DNA from: Actinomycetota bacterium
GTDB lineage: Bacteria; Actinomycetota; Acidimicrobiia; Acidimicrobiales; JAHWLA01
Direction of reading: 5' to 3'
DNA length: 6,882 bases
NCBI GenBank assembly: GCA_019347595.1
Contig: JAHWLA010000157.1
Coordinates: 1 to 6,882, forward strand
How positions within the stretch are numbered: position 1 is the first letter of the stretch; each line of letters begins with the position of its first letter. This document shows positions 1-5,167 of this stretch, piece by piece. The position numbers and the translations under genes are program-made. Under the pieces are notes generated by a model that saw nothing but the letters and a program-made list of their open reading frames with translations, was not told where the DNA came from and ran no database searches.

Positions 1-18
1 TGAACCAACGCTGAACCG

Positions 19-66
19 TTCTGGTCCGGGAATCCCGCAGCATGTTGCGGGATTCCCGGACCAGAA
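19..66 (-). terminator. Long perfect hairpin after the L,D-transpeptidase gene, likely terminator
   Basis: Two perfectly complementary 21-base arms (19-39 and 46-66) enclose a 6-base loop (40-45). The hairpin begins 5 bases past the stop codon of the minus-strand L,D-transpeptidase gene, the usual place for an intrinsic terminator. No T-run follows on either strand, so if it is a terminator it is of the U-tract-poor kind seen in high-GC actinomycetes. The outer 10 bases of the stem (TTCTGGTCCG) and an inner ATCCCG block recur in the hairpin at 6508-6557. It could instead be a copy of a dispersed palindromic repeat. Being symmetric, it could act on either strand. Confidence 0.6.
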
Positions 67-71
67 GCGCG

Positions 72-1031
72 TCAGGGGGTCGGGATGGTGGTGCTCGTCG
101 AGGTCGTCGTCGTGGTGGTGGTGGTCGACGACGACGTGGTGGTCGTCGGCGCCGCCGTCGTGCTCGTCGTCGTCGTGGGCGCCACCGTGGTCGTCGTGGT
201 CGCGGGTTCGCCCGGCGCCTTCTCGTCGAACGGAACGGGCGCCCGCCGCCCGCCCAGCACGTACACCGGCGTGCCCGTCGGCACTGTGTCGTGGAACCAA
301 CGCGATGTGGCCATGGGGATGCGCACGCACCCGTGCGACGCCGGGTAGGCGGGCACCGACGGCGCGCCGTGGATGGCGATCCCGCCGTTGAAGTAGAGCG
401 GGTTGTAGAGCTTGCCCAGCCTGCTTACGCGCAGCCCCTTGATCTTGCGGGTGACCTTGTACGACCCGCCCGGCGTGACGGCGCGGGCGCAGTCGCCGTC
501 GACGCAGTAGCGCTTGTCGTTCCCGGTCGACACCGGCAGGATGCGCAGCAGCGAGCCGTCCTTGTAGAGGAACAGCACCTGCCGCTTGAGGTCGACCTCG
601 ACCCGGTTGCTCCCGCCCTCGGGCAGCATCGGCGCAGGGATCCCGGCGGTCTGCAACGCCTTCACCATGTCGTCGGTGGCTCGGCCGGTGCGGGGCAGCC
701 CGTGCACCTTTTGAAAAGCCATGACGGCGAACGCCGTGGTGGCGTCGTACACGCCGTCGACCTTGCCGGTGTCGTAGCGCAGCGCGGTGAGCTGCTCCTC
801 CAGCATCTTGACGTCGTCGCCCTTCGATCCCTTGCCCAGCCCGGGCGGCACCGGCTTGGCGGTGGTCGTGGTGGTGGGAGGCACCGTGGTGGTGGTCGTC
901 ACCTCGACCGTCGTCGTGGTGCTGGTGGCGGCCGCGGTGGCGTCGCCGCCCGAATCGCTGCACGCGGCCGAGCCGGCGACGACCAGGAGCGCCGCCGTCA
1001 CGCCGCCGAAGGTGCGCGCGGTCCTGTGCAT
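72..1031 (-). CDS. L,D-transpeptidase (YkuD fold) lipoprotein with peptidoglycan-binding domain
   Basis: This 319-residue protein probably forms 3-3 cross-links in peptidoglycan outside the membrane. Seen: a lipoprotein-like signal (residues 1-23, basic start, hydrophobic VTAALLVVAG, candidate lipid Cys24 after SAA, a less usual lipobox); a Thr-rich linker (about 32-60); a PG_binding_1-like domain (64-130); a YkuD domain (142-260) with His221 and the catalytic motif SHGCVR (Cys235, Arg237); and a second Thr/Ser-rich tail (278-319). Cys176 and Cys181 could form a disulfide-bonded loop inside the catalytic domain. The ATG at 1031 is chosen because AAAGGA lies 4 bases upstream and the signal peptide starts there. 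An in-frame start at 1181 would bury the signal and overlap the divergent gene. The family assignment is secure. Periplasmic anchoring is likely; the exact cross-link made is inferred from the family. Confidence 0.93.
   Translation of the reverse strand: MHRTARTFGGVTAALLVVAGSAACSDSGGDATAAATSTTTTVEVTTTTTVPPTTTTTAKPVPPGLGKGSKGDDVKMLEEQLTALRYDTGKVDGVYDATTAFAVMAFQKVHGLPRTGRATDDMVKALQTAGIPAPMLPEGGSNRVEVDLKRQVLFLYKDGSLLRILPVSTGNDKRYCVDGDCARAVTPGGSYKVTRKIKGLRVSRLGKLYNPLYFNGGIAIHGAPSVPAYPASHGCVRIPMATSRWFHDTVPTGTPVYVLGGRRAPVPFDEKAPGEPATTTTTVAPTTTTSTTAAPTTTTSSSTTTTTTTTSTSTTIPTP
75..200 (-). repeat. Trinucleotide low-complexity tract coding a Thr/Ser-rich tail
   Basis: A run of ACC/ACG/ACT-type codons (read as GTN repeats on the plus strand) encodes residues 278-319 of the L,D-transpeptidase, almost entirely Thr, Ser, Ala, Pro and Val. 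It probably forms an extended cell-wall-spanning tail. Such tracts can change length by slippage. Confidence 0.8.
861..926 (-). repeat. Thr-rich linker tract near the N-terminus of the L,D-transpeptidase
   Basis: Near-repeated Thr codons encode residues 36-57, between the lipid-anchor cysteine and the peptidoglycan-binding domain. The role is presumably a flexible spacer from membrane to wall. It resembles the C-terminal tract, so both ends of the folded enzyme carry Thr-rich arms. Confidence 0.75.
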
Positions 1032-1080
1032 GGAGTCCTTTGGGCCGGGGAAGTGGCGAGAGACGTTCACGTCCCTTTTC

Positions 1081-1106
1081 GACGCACAAGTATGGAACAA
1101 CGTTCC
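1081..1106 (-). promoter_or_regulatory. Candidate ECF-sigma promoter of the L,D-transpeptidase gene
   Basis: On the minus strand GGAAC (1106-1102) is followed after exactly 17 bases by CGTC (1084-1081), matching the general shape of ECF sigma promoters (AAC-containing -35, CGT-type -10). Transcription would start near 1074, leaving a leader of about 40 bases before the ATG at 1031. The same GGAAC-N17-CGTC arrangement occurs at 3121-3146. This is a match by eye to a short consensus. Confidence 0.35.
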
Positions 1107-1118
1107 CGTCCGGACGTA
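1094..1118 (+). promoter_or_regulatory. Candidate ECF-type promoter of the LLM oxidoreductase operon
   Basis: GGAAC (1094-1098), 16 bases, then CGTA (1115-1118) resembles an ECF sigma promoter reading into the gene at 1156. Its -35 is one half of the palindrome GGAAC-aac-GTTCC (1094-1106); the other half serves the opposite strand. The predicted start, near 1125, falls inside the palindrome at 1121-1136. Weaker than the minus-strand match. Confidence 0.25.
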
Positions 1119-1120
1119 AC

Positions 1121-1136
1121 TTGACTGCGCGGTCAA
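1121..1136. promoter_or_regulatory. Palindromic operator candidate TTGACTGCGCGGTCAA
   Basis: A 16-base inverted repeat has a single mismatched pair (T against G, sixth position) and lies 20 bases before the LLM oxidoreductase start codon. Its length and dyad shape fit a dimeric repressor such as a TetR-family protein. No regulator gene is in the window, so the binding protein is unknown. Its position next to or over the predicted transcription start would suit repression. Confidence 0.4.
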
Positions 1137-1155
1137 TCGGGAGGGGACCCCGCAC

Positions 1156-2310
1156 ATGCGCGTCTTCAGCTTCCACCTCATGCCCTATCCGGCCCTGCCG
1201 CCGGACTACGACGGGCCCGCATGGGTGACGGTCCCCAACCGCCTCTACGATCCCGCGGTGGGTCACGAGATCTACAACCGTTACCTCGACGAGCTCGTCT
1301 ATGCCGAGGAGCTGGGCTTCGACGGCGTGTGCGTCAACGAGCACCACCAGAACGCCTACGGGATCATGCCGAGTCCCAACCTCATGGCCTCGATCCTGGC
1401 CCGCCAGACGACACGGCTGAAGATCGCCGTGGTCGGCAACGCCCTCCCGCTCTACGACCCGCCCACGCGGGTGGCGGAGGAGTTCGCCATGATCGACAAC
1501 ATCAGCGGCGGCCGCCTCATCGCAGGCTTCGTCGTCGGCGGCGGCCCCGAGTACTACTCGTTCTCGATCAACCCCGCGCATGCCCGCGAGCGCTTCGCCG
1601 AAGCTCACGACATCGTGATGAAGGCGTGGACCGAGGACGGGCCGTGGGAGTTCATCGGCAAGCACTACCGCCTCCGCTTCGGCAACACCTGGCCCAAGCC
1701 GATGCAGAAGCCGCACCCCGAGGTGTGGATCCCCGGGGCGGGCTCCCTGGAGACCCTCGAGTTCGTGGCCCGCCATCGCTACGCCTACATGGGCATCCCC
1801 TACTTCCACATCGACGTGTTCGAGCGGCAGTTCCGGCTGTTTCGTGAAGCGTGCGAGCGGGAGGGCTACAGCTACGACCCCCTGCAGGCGGGCTGGCTCA
1901 CACCGATCTACGTGGCCGAGACCGACGCCGAGGCGCGCGCCCAGTACGAGGAGCACTGGTGGTACTTCGTGCGCCGGCTGTTGCCAGGCATCGAGATCAC
2001 GCCGCCCGGCTACACGTCCGTCCGCTCGGTGGAGAACATCCTGAAGGGCCTGGGCACCTTCGCCTCGCGGCTCACCTCCTGGGAGCAGGTGGTGGAGGGC
2101 CAGTACGCCATCGTCGGGTCGCCCGACACGGTGTACGAGCGGTTGGTCGAGAACATCGGCCGGCTGGGCACCGGCAACCTGCTCGGGCTCTTCCAACTGG
2201 GGACGCTGCCCGCGGAGCTCACCCGGCGCAACCTCGACGTGTTCGCCGCCGAGGTGCTGCCCCGACTCCGGCAGCGCTTCCCCGAGGGCGCAAAGGTGTT
2301 GGCGGCATGA
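1156..2310 (+). CDS. LLM-class flavin-dependent oxidoreductase (luciferase-like monooxygenase)
   Basis: The 384-residue protein belongs to the bacterial luciferase-like TIM-barrel family, which uses reduced FMN or F420 to oxidise or hydroxylate small molecules. Seen: the N-terminal barrel start (1-10); the conserved EHH (62-64) of the strand-3 region; the signature running from PPTRVAEEFAMID to ISGGR and GGG (102-130); and the C-terminal GSPDTVYERL block (321-330), a usual family element near the last helices. Length is normal or slightly long for the family. The ATG is supported by a GGGAGGGGA ribosome site (1139-1147) 8 bases upstream. The stop codon overlaps the hydrolase start (ATGA), so the two are translationally coupled. 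Neither the cofactor choice (FMN or F420) nor the substrate can be read from the sequence. Confidence 0.92.
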   Translation: MRVFSFHLMPYPALPPDYDGPAWVTVPNRLYDPAVGHEIYNRYLDELVYAEELGFDGVCVNEHHQNAYGIMPSPNLMASILARQTTRLKIAVVGNALPLYDPPTRVAEEFAMIDNISGGRLIAGFVVGGGPEYYSFSINPAHARERFAEAHDIVMKAWTEDGPWEFIGKHYRLRFGNTWPKPMQKPHPEVWIPGAGSLETLEFVARHRYAYMGIPYFHIDVFERQFRLFREACEREGYSYDPLQAGWLTPIYVAETDAEARAQYEEHWWYFVRRLLPGIEITPPGYTSVRSVENILKGLGTFASRLTSWEQVVEGQYAIVGSPDTVYERLVENIGRLGTGNLLGLFQLGTLPAELTRRNLDVFAAEVLPRLRQRFPEGAKVLAA

Positions 2311-3101
2311 GTGCCACTCGGGTGACGACGCATGTCGGCGACATCGAGCTTCGCCGGCTCGGTCTCGGCAGCGATGTCGTCTACCTCCACTCCGCCGTCG
2401 GCGAGGGAGAAGGCCTGCTGCTGCTCGACGAGCTGGCTCGCACGTTCGAGGTCTACGCGCCGGTGTTCCCCGGGTACGGCGAGTCGGCGGGCATCGAGCA
2501 GATCGACGACATGGAGGACGTCGCCTTCCACCTGCTCGACCTGTTCGACCGGCTGCACCTGGAGCAGCCCGCCGTCGTCGGCAACTCGCTGGGCGCGTGG
2601 ATGGCGGCCGAGCTGTCCGTCCGCTATCCCGACCGCGTCGGAGCGCTGGTGCTCGTCAACCCCGTCGGCCTCCACATCGAGGGTGCGCCGATCAAGGACA
2701 TCTTCGGCCGGAAGCTCGACGAGTTGGCCGGCGACTTCTTCGCCGACGATTCGCATCCCATGGCCCAGATGATGACAATGATGACCGACGCCCAACCGGG
2801 GTCGCTGCCCTTCGACCTGGTGCGGCCGCTGGTGCAGACCATGGCCGCCACTGCCCGCCTGGCGTGGGACCCGTACCTGCACAACCCCAAGCTGCAGAAG
2901 CGCCTGTGGCGAATCACGGCGCCGACGCTCGTCGTCCGCGGCGCGCAGGACACGCTGGTGCCGCCCGCCCACGCCGCGGCCTACGTCGACGCCATTGCCG
3001 ACGCGCGCCTGTGCGAGGTCGACGACGCCGCCCACCTGCTGGCGCTGGAGAAACCCGCCGAGCTGGCCGCGCTTGTGCGCGACTTCGCCTCCGCCGCCTG
3101 A
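2307..3101 (+). CDS. Alpha/beta-fold hydrolase, coupled to the LLM oxidoreductase
   Basis: This 264-residue protein has the complete alpha/beta hydrolase layout. Seen: a strand followed by the oxyanion-hole region YLHSAVGEGE (26-35, HS in place of the more common HG); the PVFPGYGES turn (52-60); the nucleophile elbow GNSLG with Ser94; a cap region rich in Met and charged residues (about 120-195); the acid Asp215 in RGAQDTLVPP; and His243 in DDAAHLLALEKP. The catalytic triad is therefore Ser94-Asp215-His243. It likely cleaves an ester, thioester, lactone or C-C bond, but the substrate is unknown. The start is fixed by the ATGA overlap with the preceding stop and by AAAGG at 2292-2296. Close coupling to a monooxygenase suggests it processes that enzyme's product. 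Confidence 0.9.
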   Translation: MSATRVTTHVGDIELRRLGLGSDVVYLHSAVGEGEGLLLLDELARTFEVYAPVFPGYGESAGIEQIDDMEDVAFHLLDLFDRLHLEQPAVVGNSLGAWMAAELSVRYPDRVGALVLVNPVGLHIEGAPIKDIFGRKLDELAGDFFADDSHPMAQMMTMMTDAQPGSLPFDLVRPLVQTMAATARLAWDPYLHNPKLQKRLWRITAPTLVVRGAQDTLVPPAHAAAYVDAIADARLCEVDDAAHLLALEKPAELAALVRDFASAA

Positions 3102-3120
3102 CGGCGCAATTCGCCCGACG

Positions 3121-3146
3121 GGAACGAGGGGTGCTCCGGTAACGTC
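3121..3146 (+). promoter_or_regulatory. Candidate ECF-sigma promoter of the NfeD-SPFH pair
   Basis: GGAAC (3121-3125), 17 bases, CGTC (3143-3146) repeats the exact elements and spacing seen upstream of the L,D-transpeptidase gene. The start would be near 3153, just before the membrane-protein gene at 3171. In Bacillus subtilis the yuaF-floT-yuaI operon, which holds the equivalent NfeD and flotillin genes, is controlled by the ECF factor SigW. That makes this kind of promoter plausible here, but it was found by eye only. Confidence 0.4.
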
Positions 3147-3170
3147 CTCGACGATGGCGGCTCTCCAGCG

Positions 3171-3704
3171 ATGACCGGGCTCTACCTGTTTGCTGCGGCC
3201 GCCGGTGTCCCGGTCGTGGCCTGGTTCCTGTTCGGCGGCGGCGACGAGGGCGGGGGTGACGACGCCGACGGGATCGGCGGCATCATGTTCCGCCTCTTCC
3301 CGCTCAGCACCATCGCCATCGCCGCCGCGACGTTCGGCATCGCGGGGTTGGCGCTCGGCGCGGCCGGCACCGCGTCGGGGACCACGTTCGTGGCGGCCGT
3401 GGTGGCGGCGGCCGTCGTGGGCGTCCTCAACAGCACCGTCTTTTCCTACCTGCGACGGTCCGAGTCCACGGCGTCGGTCGAGGACCGTCAGCTCGTCGGC
3501 GCGGTCGGGCGCGTCGTCATGCCGATCACCGCCGAGCACCGCGGTCGCGTGGTGGTATCCGTCGGCGGTCAGCAGCTCTACCTCTCGGCCCGTGCTGTCC
3601 CCGGTGAGGCGAGCGCCGAGCTCGAAGCCGGAGCGTCCGTTCTCGTGATCGAAGTCAGCGGAGGGGTGGCAGGCGTGACCCGCCTCGACACCGAACTCGA
3701 ATGA
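3171..3704 (+). CDS. NfeD/YqiJ-like membrane protein with C-terminal OB-fold, SPFH partner
   Basis: This 177-residue protein has three hydrophobic segments (about 4-22, 45-66, 70-93) and a soluble C-terminal domain (about 105-175) of alternating beta strands. That domain starts LVGAVGRVVMPI, contains GRVVVSVGGQQLYLSA, and ends VLVIEVSGGVAGVTRL, the pattern of the NfeD OB-fold. The first loop (21-37) is very rich in Gly and Asp. Proteins of this type are normally encoded beside SPFH proteins, as here 34 bases downstream, and are thought to help organise them in the membrane. There is no strong ribosome site; a GGCGG at 3156-3160 is the nearest candidate. A six-codon frame (3154-3174) stops across this start. 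The family call rests on topology, fold pattern and neighbour rather than on a diagnostic motif. Confidence 0.8.
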   Translation: MTGLYLFAAAAGVPVVAWFLFGGGDEGGGDDADGIGGIMFRLFPLSTIAIAAATFGIAGLALGAAGTASGTTFVAAVVAAAVVGVLNSTVFSYLRRSESTASVEDRQLVGAVGRVVMPITAEHRGRVVVSVGGQQLYLSARAVPGEASAELEAGASVLVIEVSGGVAGVTRLDTELE

Positions 3705-3738
3705 CGACGACCGCCCACGACCCAGGAGGGTTGCGTCC

Positions 3739-5163
3739 ATGACCGGTCTCGTACTCGGCGGCGTCGTCGCCTTCGCACTGCTGGTGGTCATCGCCACCGT
3801 GCGAAGCCTCATCATCATCTGCCCGCCCAACCGGGTGGCGGTCATCTCCGGCCGGTCGCGGCAGCTCTCCGACGGCAGGACCGTCGGCTACCGCGCCATC
3901 CGCGGCGGCCGCACGCTGCGCGTCCCGCTCCTGGAACGAGTGGCGTGGATGGAGCTCAACACCATCCCCATCGAGGTGTCGGTGCAGAACGCCTACTCAC
4001 GCGGCGCTATCCCGCTCAACGTGCAGGGGATCGCCAACGTGAAGGTGTCGAGCATCGAGGGCCTGCTCCAGAACTCGGTCGAGCGGTTCCTCGACGTGCC
4101 CCAGGACGACATCGCCGCCATCGCCAAGGAGACGCTCGAAGCCAACCTGCGCGGCGTACTCGCCACGCTGACCCCCGAGGAGGTCAACGAGGACCGCTTG
4201 AAGTTCGCGCAGACGTTGATCGACGAGGCGGACGACGACATCAAGACGCTCGGCCTCGAGCTCGACGTGCTCAAGATCCAGAACGTCACCGACGAGGTCG
4301 GTTACCTCGACTCGGTGGGGCGGCGGCAGACGGCTGAGGTGCTGAAGGAGGCGCGCGTCGCCGAGGCGCAGCGCAAGGCGGAGGCCGAGGAATCCGAGGC
4401 GTTGTCCCGCCAGCGAGCGGAGATCGCCACCGCCCAGGCCGACCTCAAGATCGTGGAGGAGCAGAACGCCCTCCGTGTGCGGCAGGCCCAGCTCGAAGCC
4501 CTGGCCGGTGCGGCGGAGGCCGAGGCCGTGGTGGCAGGAGAGAAGGCCCGCGTGGTGGCCGAACAGCAACTCGAGGCCGAGCGGGTGAAGCTGGAGACGC
4601 AGCGCCTGGAGGCCGACATCGTGGCGCCTGCCCGTGCCGATTTCGAGGCGCGTGAGCTGGCCGCCAAGGCCGACGCCGTAAAGGTGATCGAAGAGGGCAA
4701 CGCCCAGGTCGAGGTGTTCCGGCGGCTGGTGGAGCAGTACCAGGCCGCCGGTGCCGACGCCCAGCGCATCTTCGTGCTGCGCATGCTGCCGGAGCTTGTC
4801 GACAAGATCGTGTCGACCGTCGCCGAGGTCGACATCGAGCGGGTGTCGATCATCGACAACGGCAGCGGCAACGGCGTCCCCGGGTTCATGGGCCAGCTCC
4901 CGGCCGCGGTGATCGGGCTGGCGGAACAACTGGAGAACGCCACGGGCGTCGACCTGTTCAAGGCGTTGCGGCCCAACGGCGATTGGCAGTCGGCGACGAT
5001 CGCAGTGGAGGAGGCGCCGGTGGAAGAGGCGCTGGTGGAGGAGACGCCCGTGGAGGAGGCCGTCGACGGGACGGAGGTGGTCGACGCCGACGCCGAGGCC
5101 GCGGCTGCCGAGGAGCCCGTGGACGACCCGCCGCGCCGGCGCAAGCGCCGGTCCGCGACCTGA
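3739..5163 (+). CDS. SPFH-domain protein, flotillin/YqiK-like
   Basis: This 474-residue membrane-microdomain scaffold has an N-terminal hydrophobic anchor (about 3-28), an SPFH/band-7 domain (about 29-190, including CPPNRVAVISGR, the IPLNVQGIANVKV strand and the VPQDDIAAIAKETLEANLRGVLATLTPEEV region), then a long Ala/Glu/Arg coiled coil (about 195-345). A conserved-looking segment (345-412) precedes a low-complexity acidic tail (422-463) with four VEEx(P/L/V) repeats and a basic end (PPRRRKRRSAT). Length is near that of B. subtilis FloT and shorter than E. coli YqiK. A strong AGGAGGG at 3724-3730, 8 bases before the ATG, fixes the start and contrasts with the weak site of the NfeD-like gene. 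It probably oligomerises with that neighbour at the inner membrane. The gene ends 4 bases from the convergent exporter gene. Confidence 0.92.
   Translation: MTGLVLGGVVAFALLVVIATVRSLIIICPPNRVAVISGRSRQLSDGRTVGYRAIRGGRTLRVPLLERVAWMELNTIPIEVSVQNAYSRGAIPLNVQGIANVKVSSIEGLLQNSVERFLDVPQDDIAAIAKETLEANLRGVLATLTPEEVNEDRLKFAQTLIDEADDDIKTLGLELDVLKIQNVTDEVGYLDSVGRRQTAEVLKEARVAEAQRKAEAEESEALSRQRAEIATAQADLKIVEEQNALRVRQAQLEALAGAAEAEAVVAGEKARVVAEQQLEAERVKLETQRLEADIVAPARADFEARELAAKADAVKVIEEGNAQVEVFRRLVEQYQAAGADAQRIFVLRMLPELVDKIVSTVAEVDIERVSIIDNGSGNGVPGFMGQLPAAVIGLAEQLENATGVDLFKALRPNGDWQSATIAVEEAPVEEALVEETPVEEAVDGTEVVDADAEAAAAEEPVDDPPRRRKRRSAT
5005..5064 (+). repeat. Four 15-base in-frame tandem repeats in the SPFH gene tail
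   Basis: Four imperfect 15-base units encode VEEAP, VEEAL, VEETP and VEEAV (residues 423-442). Each begins GTGGA followed by a Glu-rich stretch. The unit length is a multiple of three, so copy-number change would keep the frame. They form the first half of the acidic tail. Confidence 0.85.
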
Positions 5164-5167
5164 TCGG

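Noticed and set aside
42..1124. Long plus-strand frame opposite the L,D-transpeptidase, rich in Arg and Val
   Set aside because: Its composition is that of an antisense shadow of the GC-rich Thr repeats. It has no recognisable domain, and the minus-strand frame has clear catalytic motifs.
1121..1150. TTGAC at 1121 as a housekeeping sigma -35 box for the LLM operon
   Set aside because: No acceptable -10 lies 16-18 bases downstream, where the sequence is the G-rich ribosome site. The TTGAC is better explained as half of the palindrome.
1032..1181. An upstream in-frame start at 1181 for the L,D-transpeptidase
   Set aside because: It would overlap the divergent LLM gene by 26 bases, put 50 residues ahead of a good signal peptide, and ignore the AAAGGA site before the ATG at 1031.
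2010..3845. Long minus-strand frame of 611 codons across the hydrolase and NfeD-like genes
   Set aside because: It crosses two intergenic regions and the ends of three well-supported plus-strand genes, and its His/Arg/Gly-rich product has no recognisable motif.
5136..5151. CCGGCG-CAAG-CGCCGG hairpin at the end of the SPFH gene as a terminator
   Set aside because: The 6-bp stem lies inside codons for the Arg-rich tail, has no T-run, and is easily produced by chance in GC-rich coding sequence.
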